A stretch of DNA of 33,351 nucleotides from Bacillota bacterium (GCA_023451395.1 JAEXZL010000109.1:1-33351); one strand, 5' to 3'. Counted from the stretch's first letter, positions 23,970 through 33,324 are shown. The notes: generated by a model not told the origin, from the sequence alone. A program made the numbers and translations.

Positions 23970-24914
23970 TTATTTTGCAAAATGCTGAGTTCCATACATC
24001 TTATACCTTCCATCACTATCGGTACTTATAACCACACCGATACCTATCTTTGTATAAGAAGTGCTAAGCATTGCTGCCTTGTGGGAAGAAGAGTTTAGCC
24101 AAAGATTAAAGAGGGATTCTGCCACCTTTCTTTCTTCTCTTCTATCGGAGTACATAGCAATGTTTTCCCCTACCTTACTGCTATTTATCTTAAATACATT
24201 TAATAAAAGGTATCCTGAGTTTTTATTATCATAATTAGGATTATTGTGACTGAAGTATCCTAGCTGCAGCATAGAATTAGATTTATATCTGGCAGATTCC
24301 TTTAAGCTGTCATTACTTTTTAGTGCTCCTAGTCCATTTTCTGCCCTTAAATTATTCACTAGCTTTAGAATTTCATTTTCAATCCCTTGATTATAAGTAT
24401 AGCTATAATTATTTGGAAGTGTCTTTATGGGTGATGAAGGCTCCTTAGGCACTTCTTGCTTAGGTTCTTCTTTCTTAGGTACCTCCTCTTCCACAGGCTT
24501 CTTTTCTTCTATCTTAGGAGTCTCAGAAGCTTTATTTTCAGTTTTTGGTATAGAGCTTGTATTATTATCCTTCGTACTATTATTCTTTTTTGAAGTACTG
24601 CTTTTTTCCTTTGATGAAGTTATACTCTTCTCCTTCTGAACAGGAGTTTCTGCAACAATGACAGGTACTTCCTCAAGGGGCTTGTCTACCTTTACTTCTT
24701 CTTTCTTACCTTTTTTTACTATTTGAGCTGCTTTAACTAGCTCATCTAAAGTATTTATTATAGTTTTGCTTTTTTCCATATTTACTTTTTGTGTAGCACT
24801 TATAACGGTTAAACTTCCCTTACCTGCGTCTCTTTCTTGACTAGTATCTATAAATCCTACTGCAGTAACCATTATACTAGATGATACTAGAAGTATTAAA
24901 GCTCTTTTATACAT
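23970..24914 (-). CDS. Secreted CAP-domain (SCP/YkwD-like) protein
   Basis: A 314-residue exported protein. The signal peptide is about 1-22. A low-complexity linker (about 70-185) is rich in Lys, Ser, Glu and Pro. The C-terminal CAP domain (about 185-312) shows ENEILKLVNNLRAENGL at its start, then FSHNNP, GENIAMYS, and LFNLWLNSSSHKAAML, with the two His and two Glu positions that form the CAP cavity. It ends with YGTQHFAK. The domain is of the YkwD type that is common in spore-forming Firmicutes; its activity is unknown. The ATG at 24914 has an AAGGAGAGAAG ribosome site. The gene is transcribed away from asnB. Confidence 0.87.
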   Translation of the reverse strand: MYKRALILLVSSSIMVTAVGFIDTSQERDAGKGSLTVISATQKVNMEKSKTIINTLDELVKAAQIVKKGKKEEVKVDKPLEEVPVIVAETPVQKEKSITSSKEKSSTSKKNNSTKDNNTSSIPKTENKASETPKIEEKKPVEEEVPKKEEPKQEVPKEPSSPIKTLPNNYSYTYNQGIENEILKLVNNLRAENGLGALKSNDSLKESARYKSNSMLQLGYFSHNNPNYDNKNSGYLLLNVFKINSSKVGENIAMYSDRREERKVAESLFNLWLNSSSHKAAMLSTSYTKIGIGVVISTDSDGRYKMYGTQHFAK

Positions 24915-24983
24915 TCTCTTCTCTCCTTAACAAAAAAGGTAATAAAATTCTGATTGTTTATTTTAATATTTAATATAATGTTT

Positions 24984-25012
24984 AATATAATATTAATTTT
25001 AATTAAATTCAA
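24984..25012 (-). promoter_or_regulatory. Possible promoter of the CAP gene
   Basis: On the minus strand TTGAAT (25012-25007), a 17-base spacer and TATATT (24989-24984). The surrounding DNA is nearly pure A and T, so chance matches are likely. Confidence 0.4.
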
Positions 25013-25234
25013 TCTTATATTATATTCTATCATTGTTGTTATGCTATTACAATATTTTAAAATATTTTATTATTTATTTAAAAATTATATTATAATTAAA
25101 TGTTTTTAGTTCTTAACATTTAAACTTAAATAGAATTAAACTTTACACATATATCATTATGGATATTTTTTCCTTATATATAATTCTTCGATTATAAAAA
25201 TTACTTCTTTAATATTTTACAAAATAATATTTTA
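25013..25234. other. AT-rich region between the CAP and asnB genes
   Basis: The divergent gap of 379 bases between the two start codons is extremely AT-rich. Apart from candidate promoters at both ends I see no RNA element; in particular there is no T-box upstream of asnB. A short inverted repeat AAATGTT/AACATTT near 25100-25120 has no clear role. Confidence 0.5.
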
Positions 25235-25263
25235 TTACCATTTCACTATGTTCTACATAAAAT
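25235..25263 (+). promoter_or_regulatory. Possible promoter of asnB
   Basis: TTACCA, a 17-base spacer and TAAAAT (25258-25263), about 30 bases before the asnB ATG and its AGGAGGT site. The match is weak. Confidence 0.35.
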
Positions 25264-25293
25264 AAGTTAGAGTATATTATTAGGAGGTATATT

Positions 25294-27135
25294 ATGTGCG
25301 GTATATGTGGATGGTTAGATTTTAATTTTTCTCTCTCTGACAAGGCTTCTGTGATTAAGTCCATGACTGAAACCTTAAAGAAGCGTGGTCCTGATGACTA
25401 TGGTTATTATATAGATAAAAAAATCCTCTTAGGTCATAGAAGGCTCATTGTTGTTGATCCACTGGGCGGCTCTCAGCCAATGGTTAAAACTATTAATAAC
25501 AACAAATATGTTCTCGTATATAATGGAGAGCTATATAATACCGAAGAATTAAGAAAGGAGCTTATTGATGCTGGATATACCTTTGAAGGTTATTCTGATA
25601 CGGAAGTGTTGCTTGTTGCATACATCCACTGGGGAATCTCTTGCTTGCAGCACCTAAATGGAATATTTGCCTTTGGACTATGGGATGAAGGCAAAGAAGG
25701 CCTTCTATTAGCTAGAGACCAACTGGGCGTAAAACCTCTCTTTTATACCATAAATAACCGTTCACTTATCTTTGCCTCAGAAATAAAAGCCTTACTGGCA
25801 AACCCAAAAATTGAAGCGGTTTTAGATGAAAAGGGACTTACTGAGCTTTTTTCTCTTGGTCCAGCAACTGCCTTAGGTAGTGGAGTTTTAAAGGATATTC
25901 AAGAAATTCCTCCAGCATATTATGGCTATTTTACAGAAAAGTCTCAAGTTATTGAAGAATACTGGCATCTTGAAGCAGAGGAATTTAAGGAAAATTTAGC
26001 TGAAGCAGAAGAGCATCTTAGAAATCTCTTAGTTGATGCTATTAACTGCCAGCTTGTAGGAGATGTTCCTCTTTGCACCTTTCTATCTGGAGGTATAGAT
26101 TCCAGTGCAATTGCTGCAGTGGCTTCAGAAACCTTTAGAAAAAAAGGCAAAATACTAACCACTTATTCTGTAGATTATCTGGGTAATAACAAGTATTTTA
26201 AAGCTACAGATTTTCAGCCTACATCCGATGAAAAATTTATAAAGCTAATGAGTGAATATATTAAAAGTGACCATCATAATGTGGTTGTGGATAATTCCTC
26301 CCTTGCAGAGGCACTTAAGGAGGCTGTTCTTGCCCGAGATCTTCCGGGTATGGCAGATGTAGATTCCTCACTTTTTTTATTATGCAATGAAATTAGAAAG
26401 GATTTTGTAATAGCTTTATCTGGCGAATGTTCCGATGAGATTTTTGGAGGCTATCCTTGGTTTAGGAAAAAAGAGCTAATAAATGCCACTACCTTCCCCT
26501 GGTCTCTTTCCCTATCTGAGAGAGGAAGTATTCTTTCAGAGGATTTAAAGAACCTTCCTTTAGAGGAATGTGCAAGGTATCATTATAATAAAACCTTAAA
26601 AGAAGTTCCTCACCTTGCCAATGAAAGCCCTGAGGAATTTAGGATGAAAGAACTCTTATACCTTAACATCAAATGGTTTATGATTAATCTTTTAAACAGA
26701 AAAGATAGGATGAGTATGGCTAACAGTCTAGAGGTCAGAGTGCCCTTTGCAGATAAAAGGCTTGTCCAATATGCCTTTAATATTCCAAATTCCATAAGAT
26801 TTGCCGATAACATGGAAAAGGGTCTCTTAAGAAGAGCTTTAAAAGGAATACTTCCTGAAGAAATTCTTCAAAGAAAGAAGAGTCCCTATCCTAAAACTCA
26901 TAGCCCTCTCTACACTTCAACAGTGTGTAAAATGCTAGAGGAAATATTATCTAATGATAACTCACCTATTTTATCCTTGATAGACATAAAAAAGGTTAAA
27001 GAAGTTATCTCCACTAAAGGAGCTTCCTATAAAAGTCCTTGGTTTGGTCAATTAATGACTGGTCCGCAGCTTATAGCTTATCTTATTCAGTTAAACACTT
27101 GGCTGGAGGCTTATAAAATAAAATTAGCTTTTTAA
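25294..27135 (+). CDS. asnB: Glutamine-hydrolysing asparagine synthetase
   Basis: A 613-residue two-domain cytoplasmic enzyme converting aspartate, glutamine and ATP to asparagine. The N-terminal class II glutaminase domain starts MCGICGW, with Cys2 as nucleophile after removal of Met1, and carries RGPDDYG and YNGELYN. The C-terminal synthetase domain has the ATP pyrophosphatase loop SGGIDSS (265-271), then SGECSDEIFGGY and a region NRKDRMSMANSLEVRVPF, all typical of AsnB. Length is normal. The ribosome site AGGAGGTATATT precedes the ATG. A small DUF1540 gene follows 63 bp later. Some AsnB-like proteins amidate cell-wall or peptide substrates instead, and the sequence alone does not exclude this. 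Confidence 0.93.
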   Translation: MCGICGWLDFNFSLSDKASVIKSMTETLKKRGPDDYGYYIDKKILLGHRRLIVVDPLGGSQPMVKTINNNKYVLVYNGELYNTEELRKELIDAGYTFEGYSDTEVLLVAYIHWGISCLQHLNGIFAFGLWDEGKEGLLLARDQLGVKPLFYTINNRSLIFASEIKALLANPKIEAVLDEKGLTELFSLGPATALGSGVLKDIQEIPPAYYGYFTEKSQVIEEYWHLEAEEFKENLAEAEEHLRNLLVDAINCQLVGDVPLCTFLSGGIDSSAIAAVASETFRKKGKILTTYSVDYLGNNKYFKATDFQPTSDEKFIKLMSEYIKSDHHNVVVDNSSLAEALKEAVLARDLPGMADVDSSLFLLCNEIRKDFVIALSGECSDEIFGGYPWFRKKELINATTFPWSLSLSERGSILSEDLKNLPLEECARYHYNKTLKEVPHLANESPEEFRMKELLYLNIKWFMINLLNRKDRMSMANSLEVRVPFADKRLVQYAFNIPNSIRFADNMEKGLLRRALKGILPEEILQRKKSPYPKTHSPLYTSTVCKMLEEILSNDNSPILSLIDIKKVKEVISTKGASYKSPWFGQLMTGPQLIAYLIQLNTWLEAYKIKLAF

Positions 27136-27198
27136 ATAGTATAATACTAATGCCTCTTAGGAAAACTATTAGTGATTACTATATATGGAGGCGATTTT

Positions 27199-27360
27199 AT
27201 GTCAAAAAATCCAAGTATAAAATGCACTGTAGAACAATGTAAATTCCACGATAAGGCTGAAAATTACTGCACCCTTTCTGTAGTTCAAATTGGCACCCAT
27301 GAAAGTCAGCCTAAAGTAGTAGAGTGTACTGACTGTAATTCCTTTGAGCTTGGAAAATAG
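27199..27360 (+). CDS. Small DUF1540 cysteine-rich protein
   Basis: A 53-residue protein with the DUF1540 pattern: Cys-x4-Cys (KCTVEQC), then a Cys in NYCTL, then Cys-x2-Cys in VECTDCNSFEL. The cysteines suggest metal binding, and the family is common in clostridia, but its function is unknown. ATG 27199 follows ATGGAGGCGATTTT; the frame extends nine codons upstream without a ribosome site. It may be co-transcribed with asnB. Confidence 0.82.
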   Translation: MSKNPSIKCTVEQCKFHDKAENYCTLSVVQIGTHESQPKVVECTDCNSFELGK

Positions 27361-27361
27361 C

Positions 27362-27404
27362 AAAATAAAATGAGGCCATATAATTTATGGTCTCATTTTA
27401 TTTT
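27362..27404. terminator. Bidirectional terminator between the DUF1540 and cupin genes
   Basis: A 19-bp stem (27362-27380 with 27386-27404, one G-U pair) with a 5-base loop. The AAAATAAAA and TTTTATTTT ends give a T run on both strands, as needed by the two convergent genes. Confidence 0.88.
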
Positions 27405-27421
27405 CCATTCTAATCCCCTGT

Positions 27422-27781
27422 TTATAGAGTATGACTTCCTCTATTGTAGTCATCTTCAAGTCTTATTATATCTTCGAGTTCTGGTGTCGATACCTCTATA
27501 AATCTAAAATCCTCTAAGGCTCTCTGCCTATGTATCTCATAGGGATACTGATTTAAAATCGTTCCTGGCCCAATTACCCTCTCTGTTCTTTTTTCCCCTG
27601 GTCTCTCTAAGGTGTATATGGCTTTCCCCTCTAAAACATATAAGGTTTCTACTTTTTTTTCATGATATTGCAGACTAACAGCCTCTCCCTTTCTGATAAG
27701 GAGCTCTCTCACAACATAGTGCTCATTATTGGCAATCCACTTTTCATAGCCCCAAGGTTTTTCCACGATTTTTTCGCTCAT
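27422..27781 (-). CDS. Cupin-domain protein (mannose-6-phosphate isomerase type II-like)
   Basis: A 119-residue single cupin. It begins EKPWGYEKWI, a phrase shared with the cupin domain of type II phosphomannose isomerase / GDP-mannose pyrophosphorylase. The metal-site motif 1 appears as LQYHEKKVETLYVLEG and motif 2 as PYEIHRQRA; the second His of motif 1 is replaced (HEKK). It is therefore a stand-alone cupin whose isomerase activity is uncertain. ATG 27781 is used because of the GGGAGGGGAAC site just upstream; the frame opens seven codons earlier at an ATG without one. It lies downstream of the multicopper oxidase gene. Confidence 0.78.
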   Translation of the reverse strand: MSEKIVEKPWGYEKWIANNEHYVVRELLIRKGEAVSLQYHEKKVETLYVLEGKAIYTLERPGEKRTERVIGPGTILNQYPYEIHRQRALEDFRFIEVSTPELEDIIRLEDDYNRGSHTL

Positions 27782-27845
27782 AAAGTTCCCCTCCCAAAAC
27801 AAAATAATATATCCGTAAATTACATCTATAATTTAATTATATCAA

Positions 27846-27888
27846 ATTTTAAGGATTCCTTGAAATTTTTAAAAAGTCAAGGAATCCT
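27846..27888 (-). terminator. Stem-loop after the multicopper oxidase gene
   Basis: A 12-bp perfect stem (27852-27863 with 27877-27888) 12 bp past the oxidase stop. The downstream T run is weak (TAAAATTT), so it may terminate poorly or only protect the 3' end. Confidence 0.55.
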
Positions 27889-27899
27889 AATTGTTAGGC

Positions 27900-29561
27900 T
27901 TATTTAATATCCACTACTCTAAGTGGTCTCATCATATCATGATCCTCATGCTCTAATATATGACAATGCCAGACATAATCACCAATATGGTCTTTAAACT
28001 GCATGATTATTTTATTTACCATTCCCGGCTCTGCTTTAAAGGTGTCCTTCCAGCCCCTCTCATAAGCATGAGGTTCTTCCGCTTCACCAGTATATTCTAT
28101 TACACCATCTAAATTAAATCTGTCTACATTAAATGGAGTCCTAGAAATTATCTTAAACATTACCAAATGAACATGGATTGGATGAGGAAAAGGAGTAACA
28201 TTAACAATATTCCAAATCTCAATGCTATCAAGCACTGGAGTTTCAGTAACAGGGTCACTCCACATTCGGTTATCTAGAATAAGCATAGGTCTTCCATAAT
28301 GATCATTTGAAGCACTTAGAGATAAAAATCTTTCATTACTAGCAAATTCCTCATTTATATGCTCCTTAGGATATAGCTCCATTGGTATTTCACTGGTATC
28401 TTTACCCTTTAGAGGTTTATTAACTCTAAATTCCATCACAGCTCCAGTATTTGGACTAGTGTCAGCATTTAGTAGAAGAATACCCTTTCCCATATAATTA
28501 GAAAAGTCCACCACCACATCCATTCTTTCCGCAGGTTCTATTTCAAAGCTATTTATCCTTTGAGGCATATGGATTAAACCACCATCTGTCCCTATTTGAA
28601 TAAAATCATCTCCATTAGATAAGCTTAGAGTGTATCCTCTAGTGTTAGAACCATTTAATATCCTAAAGCGATATTTTCGTGGCTCTACCTCAAGGTAAGG
28701 CCACAGCTTTCCATTTACAGCTATGGTATTTCCAATAAAAGCAGGTACTATGGAGGGTCTTACACTTACAGGGAAAGGTGGTGCATCAGGATAGAATAAA
28801 GATCCGTCCTCGTTAAAGCTTCTATCTTGAATTAGCAAAGGAATTTCATAGTCTCCTTTCGGTAGATTAAGTCTCTCTTCATTAAAATCACGAATTATAT
28901 ACATTCCTGTTAGACCTGCATAAACATTTAATCTGGTTGTTCCTATACTATGGTCATGATACCAAAGCATGGTTCCTCTTTGGTTATTAGTATAATTATA
29001 TATTTTTTGGGTGAATTTTGATCCTGTCAAAGAATAGTTTTTCGTGAACCAAGCATCCGGAGAACCGTCGCTATCAGGTTCCACATTTGCACCATGTAGA
29101 TGTACAACAGTCCTTACCTCAGCACTACTTGTAGTTCCATGTAGGGTACGGTCTACCGGTAAAAAATGCTTTTCAGGCAAGCAATTAATCCACTTAACAA
29201 ATATACTTTCATCCTTCATAACCTCAATTGTAGGACCGGGATATATTCCTCCATATCCCCAAAGAGTAGTTAATGGAAAACACTTATGAAAGGAATGAAC
29301 TGATTCCTTCATAATCATTTCATAATAGGTTTTCCCTAAATGCGTCCCTGCAGCTTTTGCCTTAGGTGGAATAGGTAATGGGTCTATATACTTTGGTATT
29401 GAATCCGGTTCTGCCGGATTCACCCTGTTTTTATGCCCTTTTCTATTCTCTTCTTTCTTATACTCTTCTTCCTGTTGATTATTTTCACCTTCTATATCGG
29501 CAATTAATGCCATAAATATTTCTTCCTTTTCTTGCAATAGTTCTCTCTCATTAGTACTCAA
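27900..29561 (-). CDS. CotA-like multicopper oxidase (laccase family)
   Basis: A 553-residue oxidase that would couple one-electron oxidation of phenolic, bilirubin-like or metal substrates to reduction of O2 to water. All four copper motifs are present: HLHG (His154, His156), WYHDH (His202, His204), HPIHVH near residue 465, and HCHILEHEDHDMM, giving the type 1 copper Cys533, His538 and Met543. There is no signal peptide, as in the spore-coat laccase CotA; the N-terminal about 45 residues are highly charged and extra to the core. It starts with TTG after AAGGAGAG. A stem-loop follows. In a strict anaerobe a spore-coat function is the most likely explanation, but no coat gene is adjacent. Confidence 0.9.
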   Translation of the reverse strand: MSTNERELLQEKEEIFMALIADIEGENNQQEEEYKKEENRKGHKNRVNPAEPDSIPKYIDPLPIPPKAKAAGTHLGKTYYEMIMKESVHSFHKCFPLTTLWGYGGIYPGPTIEVMKDESIFVKWINCLPEKHFLPVDRTLHGTTSSAEVRTVVHLHGANVEPDSDGSPDAWFTKNYSLTGSKFTQKIYNYTNNQRGTMLWYHDHSIGTTRLNVYAGLTGMYIIRDFNEERLNLPKGDYEIPLLIQDRSFNEDGSLFYPDAPPFPVSVRPSIVPAFIGNTIAVNGKLWPYLEVEPRKYRFRILNGSNTRGYTLSLSNGDDFIQIGTDGGLIHMPQRINSFEIEPAERMDVVVDFSNYMGKGILLLNADTSPNTGAVMEFRVNKPLKGKDTSEIPMELYPKEHINEEFASNERFLSLSASNDHYGRPMLILDNRMWSDPVTETPVLDSIEIWNIVNVTPFPHPIHVHLVMFKIISRTPFNVDRFNLDGVIEYTGEAEEPHAYERGWKDTFKAEPGMVNKIIMQFKDHIGDYVWHCHILEHEDHDMMRPLRVVDIK

Positions 29562-29710
29562 CCTTATCTCTCCTTACATAATATAATGTAAAAATAAACA
29601 TTAGAAACAAATAATTATTTACCAACATTCCTAAATAGCAATATATTTCTACTTTATATTATGCTAGTACCTATGCTTTGACACATAATAGCTAAAGTTG
29701 AAGTGGCGGA

Positions 29711-29761
29711 TATTTGAAGAAAATAAAGGATTAAGCACTTTAATTAGAAGCTTAATCCTTT
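29711..29761 (-). terminator. Terminator of the hydrogenase operon
   Basis: A 12-bp perfect stem (29725-29736 with 29750-29761) 15 bp past the hydA stop, with ATTTTCTTC following on the minus strand. The T run is short. Confidence 0.7.
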
Positions 29762-29775
29762 ATTATTGCTTTATA

Positions 29776-31518
29776 TTATTTTATTCTAGTATCACGCTTT
29801 ACATAGCTTGTATGAAGAAGCTCATGAGCTAGGTGACTGCCTGGGACTTTAAGGTATTCATCGTAAATCATTTTAACAACAGGACTTTGATGAGATTTAC
29901 GAAGAGGAAGATTCCTATCCTCTAAATAGAGAGCCTTTGCTCTTTCTACTTTTATGTCAGTGAAGTTCTGTACTGAAGCAGGCTGAATAGGTTGACCTCC
30001 ACCGTTAACACAGCCTCCAGGACAACACATAATCTCTACGAAATCAAAATGCTCCCCAGCTTTTATCCTTTCTAAAAGCTCATGGGCATTCTTTGTACCA
30101 GATACTACCGCTACCTTTGCTTTAATACCATTAATGTCATACTCAGCTTCTTTAATTCCTTCGGTACCTCGGACTTCAGTATACTCAATTTCCTTTAAGT
30201 CCTCACCGGTAATCCAATCAGCTACAGTTCTCAATGCAGCCTCCATAACTCCTCCAGTAGCTCCAAAAATTGCAGCTGCCCCAGTGGTAATATCCAAAGC
30301 TGGATCAAAATCTTCATCAGGAAGAGATGGGAAATCTATGTGTGCTAGCTTAATCATATCTCCTAATTCTCTAGTAGTAATTGCAATATCTATATCTGGA
30401 ACACCTGCTGCATTTTGATCATCTCTACCTATTTCAAATTTCTTAGCTGTACAAGGCATAACAGAAACAACTACTATATCCTTAGGATCTAAGTTGTTCT
30501 TCTTAGCATACCAGGTTTTTATTATAGCACCATTCATTTGTTGAGGAGATTTACAGCTTGAAAGATTTTCTATAAACTCTGGATGATAGTGTTCGCAGTA
30601 CTTAATCCAACCAGGAGAGCAAGAGGTAATAAGGGGAAGCTTTCCTCCATTCTTAACTCTATCTAAAAATTCTGTAGCTTCCTCCATAATAGTTAAATCT
30701 GCGCCAAAATCAACATCAAAGACTTTGTCAAAGCCTAATCTTCTCATGGCTGCTACCATCTTTCCTTTAACATTTGTTCCAATAGGCATTCCAAAGCACT
30801 CTCCAAGAGCTGCTCTTATTGCTGGTGCAGCTTGAATAATCACGTGCTTAGAATCATCCTCTAGAGCATCCCATACCTTTGATATGTCACTTTTTTCTCT
30901 TAAGGCACCAGTAGGACAATGAGTTATACATTGACCACAGGCTATACAAGGAACCTTTGAAAGCTCATTTTCAAAAGGTGAAGATATAACTGTGTCAAAA
31001 CCTCGACCATTTGCTCCAATAACTGATATTCCCTGATTATCACAAGCAGCAACGCAGCGCCTGCACAATATACATTTGCTGTTATCTCTTACAAGATAAC
31101 AGGTGGAATCATCAATCTCTGAATAAGGCTTCACTCCATCATAATATCTGTCATCTTCTATCCCATATTCCCTACATAGAGTTTGAAGCTCGCAGTTTCC
31201 GCTACGATTACAGGATAAACAACTCTTATTATGGGTTGAAAGGATTAGTTGAAGGGTAGCAATGCGAGATTTTTGAACCCTTGCACTATTTGTTAGTATT
31301 TCCATGCCCTCTGCCACCGGATATACACAGGAAGCAACAAGGCTTTTTGCTCCTTTAACCTCAACTACACAAATTCTGCATGCACCAATTTCATTCATTT
31401 CCTTTAAATAACAAAGGGTTGGTATATAAAATCCAGCCTCCTTAGCAGCCTGTAGAATTGTATATTCCTTTGGTACAGATAAGGACATGCCATTAATTTT
31501 TATATTTATATTATCCAT
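29776..31518 (-). CDS. hydA: [FeFe] hydrogenase catalytic subunit (HydA/HndD type)
   Basis: A 580-residue iron-sulfur hydrogenase subunit. The N-terminal [2Fe-2S] domain uses Cys36, 47, 50 and 64. A His96/Cys100/Cys103/Cys109 cluster follows, then two [4Fe-4S] clusters (Cys149, 152, 155, 159 and Cys191, 194, 197, 201). The H-cluster motifs are TSCSPGW (298-304), MPCTAKKFE (Cys356) and MCCPGGCVNGGG (Cys499, Cys503). A C-terminal small-subunit-like helix region ends the protein (SHLAHELLHTSY). ATG 31518 is chosen, ten bases after AAGGAG; the frame opens at TTG 31527, too close to that site. With HydB it should form an NAD(P)-linked, possibly electron-bifurcating, hydrogenase. The HydC partner would lie beyond the right edge. 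Confidence 0.93.
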   Translation of the reverse strand: MDNINIKINGMSLSVPKEYTILQAAKEAGFYIPTLCYLKEMNEIGACRICVVEVKGAKSLVASCVYPVAEGMEILTNSARVQKSRIATLQLILSTHNKSCLSCNRSGNCELQTLCREYGIEDDRYYDGVKPYSEIDDSTCYLVRDNSKCILCRRCVAACDNQGISVIGANGRGFDTVISSPFENELSKVPCIACGQCITHCPTGALREKSDISKVWDALEDDSKHVIIQAAPAIRAALGECFGMPIGTNVKGKMVAAMRRLGFDKVFDVDFGADLTIMEEATEFLDRVKNGGKLPLITSCSPGWIKYCEHYHPEFIENLSSCKSPQQMNGAIIKTWYAKKNNLDPKDIVVVSVMPCTAKKFEIGRDDQNAAGVPDIDIAITTRELGDMIKLAHIDFPSLPDEDFDPALDITTGAAAIFGATGGVMEAALRTVADWITGEDLKEIEYTEVRGTEGIKEAEYDINGIKAKVAVVSGTKNAHELLERIKAGEHFDFVEIMCCPGGCVNGGGQPIQPASVQNFTDIKVERAKALYLEDRNLPLRKSHQSPVVKMIYDEYLKVPGSHLAHELLHTSYVKRDTRIK

Positions 31519-31536
31519 ATTAGGCAAACTCCTTTC

Positions 31537-33324
31537 CTAAGCTTTCACAATAGCGCCAAATCTGCATTTTTCCATACAAGCGCCACATTTTATACATTTA
31601 TCGCTATCAATCACATGAGGATTCTTAACACTGCCGCTTATAGCATCTACAGGACAGTTTCTGGCACAAAGGGTACATCCCTTACATTTTTCCTCTATTA
31701 TTTTATATTTTAATAAATGCTTACAAACTCCAGCTGGGCACGTTTTATCTCTAACATGTGCTTCATATTCATCTCTAAAGTAACGGAGGGTTGAAAGCAC
31801 AGGATTAGGAGCGGTTTGTCCAAGACCGCAAAGAGCGGAATCTTTAATTTGGTAGCAAAGATTCTCTATCTTCTCCAAATCCTCCATTTCTCCTTTACCA
31901 GAGGTGATTTTTTCTAGAAGCTCATATAAGCGTTTGATGCCTACTCTGCAGGGAGTACATTTTCCGCAGCTTTCATCAACTGTAAATTCCAAGAAGAATT
32001 TAGCAAGATCCACCATGCAGGTGTCCTCATCCATCACTATTAATCCTCCAGAACCCATCATAGCTCCTATTTGAAGCAAACTATCATAGTCAATAGGAGT
32101 ATTTATATGCTCTGCAGGTACACAGCCACCGGAAGGTCCTCCCATTTGTGCGCCCTTGAACTTTTTACCATTAGGTATACCTCCACCAATTTCCTCTACA
32201 ATCTCTTTAAGTGTGGTCCCCATAGGCACTTCCACAAGTCCCGTATGCTTAATCTTTCCGCCTAAGGCAAATACCTTGGTTCCTTTAGATTTCTCTGTTC
32301 CAATAGAGTTAAACCATTCAGCACCTTTTAAAATGATTTGAGGTATATTAGCATAAGTTTCCACATTATTTAATATTGTGGGCTTTCCAAATAATCCTTT
32401 AACAGCCGGATAAGGTGGACGAGGTCTTGGTTCTCCTCTATGCCCTTCTATTGATGTCATAAGTGCTGTTTCTTCCCCGCAGACAAAGGCTCCAGCTCCA
32501 AGCCTTATATCTAGATCAAATTCAAAGCCTAAGCCTAATATATTCTTACCTAAAAGGCCATACTCCCTTGCCTGCTTTATAGCTATCCTCAGCCTATTTA
32601 CCGCAATGGGATACTCAGCTCTTACATATATATAACCTTGAGAAGCGCCAATAGCATACCCGGCAATAGCCATAGCTTCAATTACAGAATGAGGATCACC
32701 TTCTAATATGGATCTATCCATGAAAGCGCCAGGATCTCCTTCATCTGCATTACAGCATACATATTTTTGATCACTTTCATTAGCCGCTGCTAAGCTCCAT
32801 TTAATACCTGTAGGGAAACCACCGCCGCCTCTGCCACGAAGTCCTGAATCCTTAATTATTTTTATAACCTCTTGTGGAGAATAATCACTTAAGCATTTGC
32901 TAAGAGCTGCATACCCATCATAAGCTATATATTCATCTATAACCTCGGGATTTATAGCTCCACAGTTTCTAAGTGCTATACGCATCTGCTTTGCATAGAA
33001 CTTTGTTTCATTTAAAGACTTTATAGTGTCTGCTTCAACAGTTTCATCGTAAAGTAGTCTAGTTACAAGACGACCCTTTAAGAGATGCTCTTCTACTATT
33101 TCTGGAACATCCTCTACTTTCACAGAGCTATAGAAAGCTCCTTCTGGATAAATTATCATAATAGGGCCAAGGGCACATAATCCAAAACAACCGGTCTGAA
33201 CTACATTGACCTCATCCTTAAGTCCTTGTCTGGCAATTTCAGATTTCATTTTTTCTATTATAAGTTTGCTGTTTGAGGAGGTACACCCGGTACCGCCGCA
33301 AATCATAACCTGGGAACGATACAT
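31537..33324 (-). CDS. hydB: NuoF-like NADH-binding hydrogenase subunit (HydB/HndC type)
   Basis: A 595-residue diaphorase subunit. The N terminus is a thioredoxin-like [2Fe-2S] domain (Cys9, Cys14, Cys46, Cys50). The NuoF core carries the FMN/NADH segment SGLRGRGGGGFPTG and the C-terminal [4Fe-4S] motif SCGKCTPCR. Two ferredoxin-like [4Fe-4S] motifs end the protein (CKGCTLCARNCP and CIKCGACMEKC). It passes electrons between NAD(H), HydA and probably ferredoxin. hydA follows after 18 bp. The ATG at 33324 has an AAGGGGG site. A TAA in another frame at 33338-33340 could be the end of the upstream gene, expected to be the NuoE-like hydC, but only 27 bases remain and this cannot be confirmed. Confidence 0.93.
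   Translation of the reverse strand: MYRSQVMICGGTGCTSSNSKLIIEKMKSEIARQGLKDEVNVVQTGCFGLCALGPIMIIYPEGAFYSSVKVEDVPEIVEEHLLKGRLVTRLLYDETVEADTIKSLNETKFYAKQMRIALRNCGAINPEVIDEYIAYDGYAALSKCLSDYSPQEVIKIIKDSGLRGRGGGGFPTGIKWSLAAANESDQKYVCCNADEGDPGAFMDRSILEGDPHSVIEAMAIAGYAIGASQGYIYVRAEYPIAVNRLRIAIKQAREYGLLGKNILGLGFEFDLDIRLGAGAFVCGEETALMTSIEGHRGEPRPRPPYPAVKGLFGKPTILNNVETYANIPQIILKGAEWFNSIGTEKSKGTKVFALGGKIKHTGLVEVPMGTTLKEIVEEIGGGIPNGKKFKGAQMGGPSGGCVPAEHINTPIDYDSLLQIGAMMGSGGLIVMDEDTCMVDLAKFFLEFTVDESCGKCTPCRVGIKRLYELLEKITSGKGEMEDLEKIENLCYQIKDSALCGLGQTAPNPVLSTLRYFRDEYEAHVRDKTCPAGVCKHLLKYKIIEEKCKGCTLCARNCPVDAISGSVKNPHVIDSDKCIKCGACMEKCRFGAIVKA

Noticed and set aside
24915..25293. T-box or other riboswitch upstream of asnB
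   Set aside because: No T-box sequence or specifier hairpin; the region is nearly pure AT with no stable structure or terminator.
27136..27198. Inverted repeat ACTAAT/ATTAGT between asnB and the DUF1540 gene as a terminator
   Set aside because: Stem too short and AT-only with no following T run.
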